This document shows, piece after piece, positions 1 to 6,846 of a stretch of 8,252 bases of DNA. Origin of the DNA: Betaproteobacteria bacterium (lineage in GTDB: Bacteria; Pseudomonadota; Gammaproteobacteria; Burkholderiales; UBA9220); NCBI GenBank assembly GCA_003519965.1, contig DOVS01000012.1, forward strand, positions 1 through 8,252, given 5' to 3'. Each line of letters opens with the position of its first letter. The stretch's first letter is position 1. The notes beneath the pieces are model-generated. The model saw nothing but the letters and a program-made list of their open reading frames with translations. It was not told where the DNA came from and did no database searches. The translations under genes and the position numbers were made by a program.

Positions 1-1036
1 CCGCCGCCTCGAGCGCCTGGTCTAACGCGGGCTGGGCATGCCGCATTTGCGACTGAATCGTATTCTCCACCACACCTAGCCGTACTTTAACTCCCTGGGG
101 CTCCAGCGCGAGTGTCGCCGTTACATTGCCTAAACGAGGCATCTGCAAGCGCAACGTGGTTTTCCAGTTAACCGCCTCTTCTTCGCCGCCCGCTTGCCGA
201 TGGGCTTCTCGTTCCTCGATTTCCCAGCGCATCTCCTGGCCCGGCCAAACTTGGCCTTGCCATAGCAACTGCCGTCCATCCAATATACCCAGCTGCTGTT
301 GCACCAGTGGATAGGTATGCGGATGTACCGATTCGGCGGCGGGCCTGCTCGTATGCGCTGCGCCGAGCTCTTTCGCCGCCATCGCCGTCGCGGTGTCCGC
401 CTTGGCGGGCTGCTGCGCCGCCGCCTGACTAGGCAGAGGCGTCTGTTGCTGAGGAGCATGAGACGCTTGCGACAAGCGGCCTTGCGGCTCTTGCAGCAAC
501 TCCGTCAGAGGCCGTTGCCCCGCAACCCATTGCGCTTGATGGGATTCGTAAAATAACCCGCTTTTAGATAACGTCTGCTGGAGCAAGTGGCTCAGCTGTT
601 GAGTATCCCGGGGAGCGCCAGTCAACAGTGGCGTTGTTTTCGCCAGTGGCGAAGTCTGTTCGCCCTTAAGCTGAGACAACTTGTCCAGCAACCCGCCAAG
701 AAACTTCGCCGCTTCGCTCAAGCTAACCGCGGGCTTTCCTTGAGACGCCGCCATATCCTGGGTTAGCACGAAGGTGAGGCGCGGCTGACTGGAAACGAAG
801 GTCAAATCGAGTTTTTCGCCGGGCTGGGTGTTCCGCGGTAGGTTCATATCCAACAGCATATCCGAAACCTGCACTTGAAAGCGCCCGTTGGGCAACATAG
901 CCAGCACAGCAGCCGACAGCCGCTGCCCGGGCATCCATTGGGGCAGATTGGCGGGATGCTCGGCAACCTCGACTAGCGGCGGCGCCGCATTCTTGACGAG
1001 AAACTGGAGCTGAGCCAATACATCGTTATGAATCAT
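1..1036 (-). CDS. fliK: FliK-like flagellar hook-length control protein, C-terminus cut by window edge
   Basis: The reading frame is open from an ATG at 1036 to the window start, giving 345 visible residues with no stop. Residues about 35-95 form a compact beta-rich region (MPGQRLSAAVLAMLPNGRFQ, then LPRNTQPGEKLDLTFVSSQP), typical of the N-terminal part of this FliK-like family. Residues 158-190 include GLFYESHQAQWVAGQRPL. A Gln/Ala/Pro-rich linker lies at about 190-235. The conserved C-terminal hook-length domain (Flg_hook type) starts near 290: TTLRLQMPRLGNVTATLAL followed by VKVRLGV and a helix reaching the window edge. FliK proteins are secreted, measure hook length and switch the export gate from hook to filament substrates. 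This gene overlaps the DUF2802 gene by 11 bp, so the two are probably translationally coupled. Whether it is the main FliK or a paralogue cannot be told here; a more typical fliK may lie in another flagellar cluster. Family assignment is firm; the exact role is inferred. Confidence 0.88.
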   Translation of the reverse strand, partial: MIHNDVLAQLQFLVKNAAPPLVEVAEHPANLPQWMPGQRLSAAVLAMLPNGRFQVQVSDMLLDMNLPRNTQPGEKLDLTFVSSQPRLTFVLTQDMAASQGKPAVSLSEAAKFLGGLLDKLSQLKGEQTSPLAKTTPLLTGAPRDTQQLSHLLQQTLSKSGLFYESHQAQWVAGQRPLTELLQEPQGRLSQASHAPQQQTPLPSQAAAQQPAKADTATAMAAKELGAAHTSRPAAESVHPHTYPLVQQQLGILDGRQLLWQGQVWPGQEMRWEIEEREAHRQAGGEEEAVNWKTTLRLQMPRLGNVTATLALEPQGVKVRLGVVENTIQSQMRHAQPALDQALEAA

Positions 1037-1415
1037 GGGAATTCGTCCGGTGAAGAGTGGTGATTAACTCGGCTTCGCCGCGGGGAATCGCACAAGCAGA
1101 AGCAATTTCACTGGCGCCGCGCCCTTCGCGAGCCATGGTAATCGCCCGAGAATAGGAAGACGCCGGCGATTGATCGGATTTTAACTGTTCTACCATCGCA
1201 CGGAGCTCCTTGACTTCCCCCCATAGTTGATCCAACTTTTCCCACAACAATTCGGTTTCTCGCCGTTGCTCCCGGCCGCCGCTAAACGACCAACCCTTCT
1301 TCGCGCCATGCTTGCGGTTGGATCGCATCAACAGAAGCATTTCGGCGATATAAACCGCCAGCACCAGGGTAACGGCAACCAGCAGCTCCCTCCAGGTAAT
1401 AACCAGATTCTGCAA
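1026..1415 (-). CDS. DUF2802 membrane-anchored protein, TTG start
   Basis: This encodes 129 residues. An N-terminal hydrophobic segment at about 10-30 (LLVAVTLVLAVYIAEMLLLM) is followed by basic residues (RSNRKHGAKK), which suggests a single inner-membrane anchor with the rest in the cytoplasm. Residues about 50-80 are a charged heptad-like helix, probably a coiled coil. The C-terminal domain, about 88-122 (YSRAITMAREGRGASEIASA, then CAIPRGEAELITTLHR), matches the helical DUF2802 signature, which resembles a helix-turn-helix fold. DUF2802 genes commonly sit in flagellar or chemotaxis loci, but I know of no assigned biochemical function. The start is TTG: upstream in-frame codons hold no ATG or GTG before a TGA at 1449-1451, and AGAGGA lies four bases before the TTG. 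A rare start may keep the product scarce. The stop overlaps the start of the FliK-like gene. Confidence 0.82.
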   Translation of the reverse strand: MQNLVITWRELLVAVTLVLAVYIAEMLLLMRSNRKHGAKKGWSFSGGREQRRETELLWEKLDQLWGEVKELRAMVEQLKSDQSPASSYSRAITMAREGRGASEIASACAIPRGEAELITTLHRTNSHDS

Positions 1416-1419
1416 ATTT

Positions 1420-1425
1420 TCCTCT
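1420..1425 (-). promoter_or_regulatory. Ribosome binding site deciding the TTG start of the DUF2802 gene
   Basis: On the minus strand AGAGGA lies four bases before TTG at 1413-1415. The TTG begins a residue run leading directly into the transmembrane segment, and no ATG or GTG is available in frame between the upstream TGA and this point. Confidence 0.6.
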
Positions 1426-1450
1426 GCTAACCAGGCAATAGGCCAATCTC

Positions 1451-1479
1451 ATTTTGACGGGTAAAAGGGGAATCATCAA
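1451..1479 (-). promoter_or_regulatory. Possible weak sigma-70 promoter for DUF2802-fliK
   Basis: In the 173-bp gap 1416-1588 the minus strand shows TTGATG (1474-1479), a 17-bp spacer, and CAAAAT (1451-1456). Each hexamer matches the sigma-70 consensus at four of six positions, and the spacing is ideal. It would place a transcription start shortly before the DUF2802 ribosome binding site. No sigma-28 (TAAA...GCCGATAA) or sigma-54 (GG-N10-GC) match was seen. Matches of this quality also arise by chance. Nothing else recognisable was found in the gap. Confidence 0.3.
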
Positions 1480-1588
1480 GCGATGACGCTCCACGTAAAG
1501 ACTCGCCGGAAGGTGTTTCGATCGGAGAAACCGGGTAAACGAACAATCGCAACGAAGAAACGGCGCCCTAACCGCCACCGTTGCGTAA

Positions 1589-1825
1589 TCAGGCAAACTC
1601 GTCGATGTGCGATTCATCGTCAGCGGGTTGCCTTTTGTGCTTATCCGGCGTGCGGTGGCGGGAAGAGGGTTGTTTCTCGCGCCGGGGAGATTGGCGAATG
1701 GTGTTGCCCGGAGGTACAGGATAAATCAGCGAGGGTTCTGGCGTCTCGCCAATCGAGTCGCTAGCATCAACCGCCCAGGGCGGAAAAGGATTGCCGGCAG
1801 CACGTGCTTGAGGCCAAGACCGCAT
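1589..1825 (-). CDS. Small Pro/Arg-rich hydrophilic protein of unknown function in flagellar operon
   Basis: This encodes 78 residues starting at ATG 1825, with AGGAG seven bases upstream, just after the fliT stop. I do not recognise a domain. The N-terminal half is neutral and Pro-rich (PFPPWAVD, PEPSLIYPVPPG). The middle is strongly basic (RQSPRREKQPSSRHRTPDKH), and the end is acidic (DDESHIDEFA). There is no signal peptide, membrane segment or cysteine, and the composition suggests disorder. In favour of a real gene are the good Shine-Dalgarno site, the 14-bp gap to fliT, the same strand as its neighbours and the block-like charge pattern ending in a short acidic tail. I have the impression that short basic proteins ending in an Ile-Asp-Glu-aromatic-Ala motif occur in other proteobacterial flagellar loci, but this is from memory and unverified. 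Function unknown. Confidence 0.6.
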   Translation of the reverse strand: MRSWPQARAAGNPFPPWAVDASDSIGETPEPSLIYPVPPGNTIRQSPRREKQPSSRHRTPDKHKRQPADDESHIDEFA

Positions 1826-1832
1826 GGTGCAT

Positions 1833-1837
1833 CTCCT
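1833..1837 (-). promoter_or_regulatory. Ribosome binding site of the 78-residue protein
   Basis: AGGAG on the minus strand lies seven bases before ATG 1823-1825 and just downstream of the fliT stop codon at 1840-1842. It is the main support for this small gene and its start. A second ATG at 1830-1832 is in another frame and too close to AGGAG to be used. Confidence 0.55.
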
Positions 1838-1839
1838 AA

Positions 1840-2193
1840 TTAGCCAGCTTGAAACTTAACGATTGGCGTCATAGGTTTTCTGAAGTTTTTTTTTGCGTTC
1901 ATGACATCCAGGATTTCCTTCAATTCCGCCGACCAGCGGCGAGTCAATTCTTGCGTTTCCCGGTCGCACACCATAATAGCCTGAATCAAGCTGCGTTTGG
2001 CGTCAATGAACTCCGTGGCGGTGTGTGCAGCCGTATCGATTAGCCGCAGCTCCTCGATGACGTTTCTCCGCGCCGTTTCCTTAGCCGTTAAGGCGTCCCA
2101 CTCAGAATCGCGCGCCAGCGACCGCATCTCCTCGGAAAGGGTCAGCGCCGTTCGATAAAGCGCTAGAATTTTGTTTGCTTCAGACTTTGCCAT
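1840..2193 (-). CDS. fliT: Flagellar export chaperone FliT-like protein
   Basis: This encodes 117 residues, almost entirely helical and charged, close to the usual FliT length. It begins MAKSEANKILALYRTALTLS, continues with helices through EWDALTAKETARRNVIEELR and RSLIQAIMVCDRETQELTRR, and ends in a short basic tail (AKKNFRKPMTPIVKFQAG). Sequence conservation in this family is low, so the call rests on size, helical pattern and position directly after fliS. FliT proteins bind the C-terminus of FliD in the cytoplasm and deliver it to the export gate; in enterics FliT also inhibits FlhDC, which need not apply here. The gene overlaps the end of fliS by 14 bp, implying coupled translation. Its own ribosome site is weak (GGGAG about ten bases upstream). 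Confidence 0.75.
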   Translation of the reverse strand: MAKSEANKILALYRTALTLSEEMRSLARDSEWDALTAKETARRNVIEELRLIDTAAHTATEFIDAKRSLIQAIMVCDRETQELTRRWSAELKEILDVMNAKKNFRKPMTPIVKFQAG

Positions 2194-2653
2194 AGCTTTG
2201 GGACTCCCGGCGCGCCGGCGCTTCGCCAGCAGCTACGGCGTATTTCGCGGGAGCATCGGGCATTGTCTTATCCGGCGTGATTTCTTCCCACGCCGTCTTG
2301 ACTTCGGTTAGCAATCGCACCACTTCATCGAGATAATTGGTCTGGTCGTGTAAATTCGCCATGAGCAACTGATTACTCATATATTCGTAAAGTGAATCCA
2401 GATTCTCCGCAATTTCGCCGCCAGCGGTTTTGTCCAGACTGACCCGCAGCCCTTCGTCGATAATCGCCATCGCCCTGGAAATGGCTTCGCATTTTTCCTG
2501 GACGCTTTTCTTCTCCATGTGCAGCTTGGCGATATTAACCGAAATCAACGCCCCTTCCAGCAACATGACAATTAACTGATGAGGCGTCGCATCCGCGACA
2601 CCCGTTCCCACGCCGACCTGGGAGTAATGATTGACCGCCACTTCATACATCAT
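2180..2653 (-). CDS. fliS: Flagellin export chaperone FliS
   Basis: This encodes 157 residues. The FliS signature is clear: HYSQVGVGTGVADATPHQLI at 9-28, then VMLLEGALISVNIAK (29-43), IDEGLRVSLD (65-74), and NLDSLYEYMSNQLLMANLHD (84-103) leading to YLDEVVRLLTEVKTAWEEI. FliS binds the disordered C-terminal segment of flagellin and prevents premature polymerisation before export. The conserved four-helix core ends near residue 125; the remaining 30 residues (PDKTMPDAPAKYAVAAGEAP and beyond) form a flexible tail longer than in the typical chaperone of about 130 residues. Two consecutive ATGs open the gene; GGAG seven bases before the first supports that one. fliD ends 34 bp upstream and fliT overlaps the end. 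Confidence 0.95.
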   Translation of the reverse strand: MMYEVAVNHYSQVGVGTGVADATPHQLIVMLLEGALISVNIAKLHMEKKSVQEKCEAISRAMAIIDEGLRVSLDKTAGGEIAENLDSLYEYMSNQLLMANLHDQTNYLDEVVRLLTEVKTAWEEITPDKTMPDAPAKYAVAAGEAPARRESQSYGKV

Positions 2654-2687
2654 AGCTGCTCTCCGTCTGTTCGCACTGCATTTTTAT

Positions 2688-4712
2688 TTAGGCGACCCCA
2701 CCGATTTTTGGCAGGTTGGCCAATTGTTGCGCAAGATAAGTACTCGTCTGGTTCATCGTGCCGATTAAACCATCCAGGGCGCTGAATTGCCTCCGGTAGC
2801 GCGCTTCGATGTCCACCAACCGGCGGTTAAAGTCGTCGCGCTGCTTCGTAATATCGTTAATTGACCGGTTAATCCCATCTGTCCGGCTGTTGATTGGCCC
2901 ATTGCTGGACAGCAAACTCGTCGCTAGCTGGTCCAATTTATATGCATAGCCTTGAGTAAAAGTCACCGTGCCGCGATCCCCGGTCAGGCCGCCGCTAATC
3001 TGAAGTTTCAGCCCATCTACCGCGGTGCCGCTTGCTCCCGTCAGATATTGACCGGAGCCTGTCGCCGTAATTCCATTGATGGTTCCCGCCACATCCTTAC
3101 CCACGATATTGTACGTCGGCGAGCCGGAACTATAGGTGGCCCCCATTAGGTTCGTTATGCCATTACCGCCGGTAACACTGGCGTTGGACGCCGACCCATA
3201 ACGATCCGACGTTATCGTAAACACGCCCGCCGCCTGAGTAACCTTCACTGAAATACCGGCCGACGAAAGGGCGGAGGCGCCATTGATCTTGGATTGGATT
3301 TCCGCCGCCAACTGGTCGGATGTTGCGTAGGTTGCTTGGTTGAGGGTAATGGTGGCGGCAACGCCATCCACCGTCACGCTGAGGGTGTCGTTGGTGGCGT
3401 CTATCGTTAACGCGCCCACCGCCGAAGCGCCGGTGGCGTATCCCTGCGCCGCCAATTGGGTCACGTTGACGGCGTAAGTTCCCGGCTGGGCGGCGCTGCC
3501 CGCGCTGACATATTGGACTAAGCTATCGCTCGCGCGCGCGGTCGCGGCGAAAAGTCCGGCGATGTCGGCCGGGTTCGCGCTGATGGCGCTCTGAAGCTTA
3601 GTGCTGTCCAAGGCCAGCGTTCCATCTTTTTGGAAACTAACGCCAATACTCGATAGGCTGGTCTGACCGCCGCTGAGGCTCTGGATGGTGCTGGAGAGCG
3701 CTTGCCGTATGCGGCGCTGAATCGTCAGCGTAGAGAAATCGCCTTGGAGAATCGCGCCCTTCTTCGTGGTCGCATTGTAGGCCGTAAGATCGCTGATGGA
3801 TTTGTTGATGTCGTTGTACGCCTTGACGAAATCCCCCACCGCCGAAGTAATCGACGTGGTATCCCGCGCCACCGTCAGCGTAGTCGGCGCGCCGGTGTTC
3901 GTCTTGAGCAAATTCAGCGTCACGCCCTGAATTGCATCGGTGACGGTATTGGTGGATTTAGTAATGCCGATGCCGTCCACGACCAAACTGGCGTCCTGCG
4001 CCTGAACCGCCTGGGTCATGTTCTGCGTGCCTGCCGGATCGTAGGCGAAATAGGTGGACAATCCAGCATCGACCGTGCTGATTTTGAGGCTGTTGGCCAC
4101 GCCGGTGTCGCTCGAAGTGAAAACCAGCTTGTTGCCGTTGGTCGTGCCGTCATTGACGATGGTCGCGGTCACGCCGATGTTCGCGGCGTTAACGGCGTCC
4201 CGGACGCCCGCCAGGGAATCGTGGGCCGCATCGATCGTGACGGTTTTCGCCCCTTTATTCGGATTCAGCGTGAAAGCCGCACCGCTGTAAACGCCATTCG
4301 TCAATGTCCCGCCGCTGATCGTACCAAACTCGAACGTCAAGGAGCCCGTACCGATAGCGCTGCTCGTACTGGCGAATCCGGCCGAGGTAATTTTTTGCGA
4401 CTGGGCCAGTGCCTGGACTTCAACCGAGTATTGGCCGGCGACGGCGCTACTGGAGGCCGTCGCCCCCAGAACGGTCGTATCCGCCGCGGTTGCCGTCAGC
4501 GAATTGTATTTCGACACGCTGCTCAGGGCGTTGACCGACGACTGAAAGGTAGAAAGCGCGCCCTGTAGCGTCCCATAGGCGGAAAGCTTAGCCTGGAAGC
4601 TGGCCTCTTTCTGCGCCAGCAATCCCAAGGGACGCTTCTCTATCGCCATTAACTGGCTGACGATGCTATTGACGTCCAGGTTGGACCCAATTCCTGGCGA
4701 TGAGATAGCCAT
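2688..4712 (-). CDS. fliD: Flagellar filament cap protein FliD (hook-associated protein 2), long form
   Basis: This encodes 674 residues; FliD proteins are often about 450-480, so this one is long. The N-terminal FliD domain is at about 5-110 (GIGSNLDVNSIVSQLMAIEK, with coiled helices to 70 and GQYSVEVQALAQSQKI at 93-108). A flagellin_IN-like segment lies at about 145-212. The C-terminal FliD domain starts near 235 (ASLVVDGIGI, then AVGDFVKAYNDINKSISDLT at 291-310) and ends in a helical region with the conserved finish LDGLIGTMNQTSTYLAQQLA (646-665). An inserted block at about 405-560 repeats the N-terminal arrangement: GTYAVNVTQLAAQGYATGA, then a second flagellin_IN-like segment. FliD forms the oligomeric cap at the filament tip under which flagellin assembles; surface-exposed inserts can also affect adhesion. 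AGGAGG lies five bases before the ATG. flaG ends 27 bp upstream and fliS starts 34 bp downstream. Confidence 0.96.
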   Translation of the reverse strand: MAISSPGIGSNLDVNSIVSQLMAIEKRPLGLLAQKEASFQAKLSAYGTLQGALSTFQSSVNALSSVSKYNSLTATAADTTVLGATASSSAVAGQYSVEVQALAQSQKITSAGFASTSSAIGTGSLTFEFGTISGGTLTNGVYSGAAFTLNPNKGAKTVTIDAAHDSLAGVRDAVNAANIGVTATIVNDGTTNGNKLVFTSSDTGVANSLKISTVDAGLSTYFAYDPAGTQNMTQAVQAQDASLVVDGIGITKSTNTVTDAIQGVTLNLLKTNTGAPTTLTVARDTTSITSAVGDFVKAYNDINKSISDLTAYNATTKKGAILQGDFSTLTIQRRIRQALSSTIQSLSGGQTSLSSIGVSFQKDGTLALDSTKLQSAISANPADIAGLFAATARASDSLVQYVSAGSAAQPGTYAVNVTQLAAQGYATGASAVGALTIDATNDTLSVTVDGVAATITLNQATYATSDQLAAEIQSKINGASALSSAGISVKVTQAAGVFTITSDRYGSASNASVTGGNGITNLMGATYSSGSPTYNIVGKDVAGTINGITATGSGQYLTGASGTAVDGLKLQISGGLTGDRGTVTFTQGYAYKLDQLATSLLSSNGPINSRTDGINRSINDITKQRDDFNRRLVDIEARYRRQFSALDGLIGTMNQTSTYLAQQLANLPKIGGVA

Positions 4713-4739
4713 ATTCGCCTCCTCTTACGTGTATCGCGG

Positions 4740-5213
4740 CTACGCGTGCTCTTTAATCAGCAGGCCCTGTAATTTATCCAGCGCCTTGGAAATCGCCAGC
4801 ATCTCCGCGGAAGGAATTTGCCGGATGACTTCCTTGGTGGTATCGTCGACAACTTTGACGACCGTCTTTCCCGTATCTTTATCGATACTAAATGATAGGT
4901 TGCGGGACATCGCCTGAAGAAATTGATTTGCCGACTTAACTGCGTCGTGAAGCTTAGTTGCGTCGACGCCGCCATCACCGTGCTGTTTAGCCGCCGTTTG
5001 CCCGTTCTTTCCCGCTTCCGCCGAATGCGCCGGAACCGGTGGTTTAGCCGCTGGCCTAGAAACCGGTGACTGTAGAAGGGCGCCTGCCGCGGCCCCGCCC
5101 GAACGATCCGCCGGAAGCGGTACGACATTGGCGGTAGCCTGCCTCAGGGCTGGATCCGCCTGGGCGGCCAGCGGCTGACTTAAGTTTCCAATTTGATCGA
5201 TTGCCATATTCAT
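4740..5213 (-). CDS. flaG: FlaG family filament-length protein
   Basis: This encodes 157 residues from the ATG at 5213, or 155 if translation begins at the second ATG (5205-5207). The FlaG domain is C-terminal, about 87-155: LHDAVKSANQFLQAMSRNLS, FSIDKDTGKTVVKVVD, and the diagnostic TKEVIRQIPSAEMLAISKAL. Residues about 20-85 are an Ala/Pro/Gly-rich, probably disordered linker, longer than in short FlaG proteins. FlaG is encoded between fliC and fliD in many polar flagellates, where its loss alters filament length; its molecular mechanism is not settled. The fliD start is 27 bp downstream, so the two are likely cotranscribed. The 182-bp gap to fliC, with a hairpin inside it, allows a separate promoter for flaG, but I found no convincing sigma-28 or sigma-54 match there. 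Confidence 0.92.
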   Translation of the reverse strand: MNMAIDQIGNLSQPLAAQADPALRQATANVVPLPADRSGGAAAGALLQSPVSRPAAKPPVPAHSAEAGKNGQTAAKQHGDGGVDATKLHDAVKSANQFLQAMSRNLSFSIDKDTGKTVVKVVDDTTKEVIRQIPSAEMLAISKALDKLQGLLIKEHA

Positions 5214-5214
5214 A

Positions 5215-5218
5215 CCCC
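5215..5218 (-). promoter_or_regulatory. Ribosome binding site favouring the second ATG of flaG
   Basis: The minus strand has GGGG ending seven bases before the ATG at 5205-5207 but only one base before the ATG at 5211-5213. Spacing therefore favours the inner start (MAIDQIG) over the longer form (MNMAIDQIG), though the site is a poor Shine-Dalgarno match. Confidence 0.4.
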
Positions 5219-5346
5219 ACTTAACTCTAGCGCGGAAACATCCACGACACGAATAGGTTGCTCATGTGCTTCGGCCAGTGACTTCGTGTTGCATGCCCTT
5301 GATTCATATTACATCATAGCTTGTAAAATCGCTTGCCGCCATGGGC

Positions 5347-5375
5347 GAACGGGGATCGTTCCTCGACCCCCGTTC
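5347..5375 (-). terminator. Hairpin 20 bp after the fliC stop, probable terminator or mRNA stabiliser
   Basis: The arms 5347-5354 (GAACGGGG on the plus strand) and 5368-5375 (CCCCGTTC) pair over eight bases. After one mismatch, TCG (5356-5358) pairs with CGA (5364-5366) around a five-base loop. The structure is GC-rich and sits just past fliC. On the minus strand no run of T follows directly (the next bases read GCCCATGG), so it is not a canonical intrinsic terminator. It may cause partial termination or protect flagellin mRNA from 3' decay while allowing read-through into flaG-fliD. Confidence 0.6.
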
Positions 5376-5395
5376 TTACCCTATCGGCTCGTACC

Positions 5396-6823
5396 TTATC
5401 TCAACAGTGTCAAGACGTTTTGCGGTAACGCATTGGCCTGAGCCAGCATCGCCGTACCCGCCTGTTGCAGGATCTGGTTACGGGTCAACGCCGCTGTTTC
5501 CTTAGCGAAGTCCGCATCCCGGATCCGGCTACGCGCGGCCGACAGATTCTCCGACGTCGTTTGCAGGTTGGAGATCGTCGATTCGAAGCGGCTTTGCAAC
5601 GCACCGAACCGGGCTCGCTGGTTATTCACCTGGGTAAGCGCCGCATCGACGATGGACAAGGCCAGGGTCGAATTGGTCACCGTAGTGACATCCAACTGCG
5701 CCACTTGCTTCAGCGTCGCTGCGTTGCTGGTCGCCGCGAGCGTGCTGCCCGAGGAGGCGCTGGAGACGCTGTACGACTTATCGGAGTCGAAGGTCACCTG
5801 ACCGGTAATCACGGCATTGCCAGAGGCGGCGGCAGTCAGCGTCGCCGCGCCAACCGTTACCGTACCGGCCACTCCGGAAACCGCGTTATTGAGAGTGACG
5901 TTGCTGCCGGTCGAGTTAGTCAGCACGACGGAAGAGCCGTCGGTGCTCACTTTGGCGGTTACGCCGGTTTTCGACGTCTGGTCGTTGAATGCGGTCACCG
6001 CTTGCGCCAGCGAGTTCGAACCCGTAGCCGCCGACAGCGAGAAGGAAACCGCCACCGCCGAGCTGTTATCGGACGTCACGTTCAGCGTATACGCGCCGGA
6101 GGCGGCGAAGCTGATGCTGTATTCCGTCGATGCGGTCGCCGTGATGCCGGTGGAGCCGTTAATATTATTGATATTCTGCGCAATGGTTTTAGCGCTGTCC
6201 GTAGCCGCCACATTCACCGTGCCGCTGCCCAAACCACCGGACAGTGTCAAGGTCTCCGCCACGAAACGGGAAGCCGTGCTGCCCGAGGCGCCTTGACCGC
6301 TCACCCGGTAATCGCCGAACTGATTGGTGCGGAAGTTGCCGGTTGTCGCGGTAATCGTCTGATTGGCGTTGGCGCCCACCTGATAAACCGCCGATCCGAA
6401 AGTACCGTCCAACAATTTCTTGCCGTTAAATTCAGACGTTTGGGAAATCCGGTCCAGCTCGGAGGTCAGCTGCCCCACCTCGGACTGAATCGCCTGACGG
6501 TCGGTTGCGGAGTTGGTGGCGTTCGCCGACTGCACCGCCAGCTCGCGAACCCGCTGGAGAATATCGCCCATCTGCCCTAACGCGGATTCCGCGGTTTGGG
6601 ACAGCGAGATACCATCGTTCGCGTTACGCTGCGCTTGATCGAGACCGTTAATCTGGGCGGTAAAGCGCTGGGAAATCGCCAGCCCCGCCGCGTCGTCCTT
6701 GGCGCTGTTAATCCGCAGACCTGAAGATAACCGCTCCAACGCCGTCCGCAACGCGGACTGCGAAACGTTCAGGTTGCGTTGTGCATTCAGCGACGCAATG
6801 TTGGTATTAATAATTAGTGGCAT
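5396..6823 (-). CDS. fliC: Flagellin, major filament subunit
   Basis: This encodes 475 residues. The conserved N-terminal D0/D1 region runs to about 145 ([54 protein letters not shown]). The conserved C-terminal D1/D0 region runs from about 385 to the end ([38 protein letters not shown], ending [10 protein letters not shown]). The QRVRELAVQ stretch at 90-98 matches the region recognised by mammalian TLR5 in enteric flagellins. The surface domain (about 150-380) is rich in Ser, Thr, Ala and Gly, lacks Cys, and holds two flagellin_IN-like segments near 210-260 and 270-315. It offers many possible O-glycosylation sites, in keeping with the neighbouring TPR-glycosyltransferase. A strong GAGGAG lies seven bases before the ATG. 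A hairpin follows the gene. Only one flagellin gene is seen in the window. Confidence 0.98.
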   Translation of the reverse strand: MPLIINTNIASLNAQRNLNVSQSALRTALERLSSGLRINSAKDDAAGLAISQRFTAQINGLDQAQRNANDGISLSQTAESALGQMGDILQRVRELAVQSANATNSATDRQAIQSEVGQLTSELDRISQTSEFNGKKLLDGTFGSAVYQVGANANQTITATTGNFRTNQFGDYRVSGQGASGSTASRFVAETLTLSGGLGSGTVNVAATDSAKTIAQNINNINGSTGITATASTEYSISFAASGAYTLNVTSDNSSAVAVSFSLSAATGSNSLAQAVTAFNDQTSKTGVTAKVSTDGSSVVLTNSTGSNVTLNNAVSGVAGTVTVGAATLTAAASGNAVITGQVTFDSDKSYSVSSASSGSTLAATSNAATLKQVAQLDVTTVTNSTLALSIVDAALTQVNNQRARFGALQSRFESTISNLQTTSENLSAARSRIRDADFAKETAALTRNQILQQAGTAMLAQANALPQNVLTLLR

Positions 6824-6830
6824 GATCTTT

Positions 6831-6836
6831 CTCCTC
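6831..6836 (-). promoter_or_regulatory. Strong ribosome binding site of fliC
   Basis: GAGGAG on the minus strand, seven bases before the ATG at 6821-6823 and within a purine-rich leader, fits very high translation of flagellin. The rest of the 110-bp leader (6824-6933) shows no convincing sigma-28, sigma-54 or sigma-70 promoter by eye, so fliC may use a diverged site. Confidence 0.75.
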
Positions 6837-6846
6837 TTTCGTCATG

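Noticed and set aside
130..459. A 109-codon minus-strand ORF rich in Arg
   Set aside because: It is out of frame with the clear FliK-like protein that runs through the same bases.
1506..1544. Small stem (GTTTC/GAAAC) within the gap 1416-1588
   Set aside because: The stem is only five base pairs with no T-tract, so it is not distinguishable from chance.
1282..1617. A 111-codon minus-strand ORF covering the gap before the DUF2802 gene
   Set aside because: It overlaps both neighbours in another frame. Its second half is an out-of-frame reading of the DUF2802 membrane segment, and its first half shows no domain.
3702..4568. A 288-codon plus-strand ORF antisense to fliD
   Set aside because: It lies wholly inside fliD, its product is an Arg/Gly/Ile-rich low-complexity translation with no recognisable domain, and such antisense frames arise in GC-rich repetitive coding sequence.
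5382..5389. GCCGATAG on the minus strand, resembling a sigma-28 -10 element, just after the fliC stop
   Set aside because: No TAAA-type -35 element lies about 15 bases upstream, and the promoter would read straight into the hairpin at 5347-5375.
5465..6580. A 371-codon plus-strand ORF antisense to fliC
   Set aside because: It mirrors the flagellin coding sequence, is extremely Arg-rich and lacks any known motif. The opposite strand is certain flagellin.
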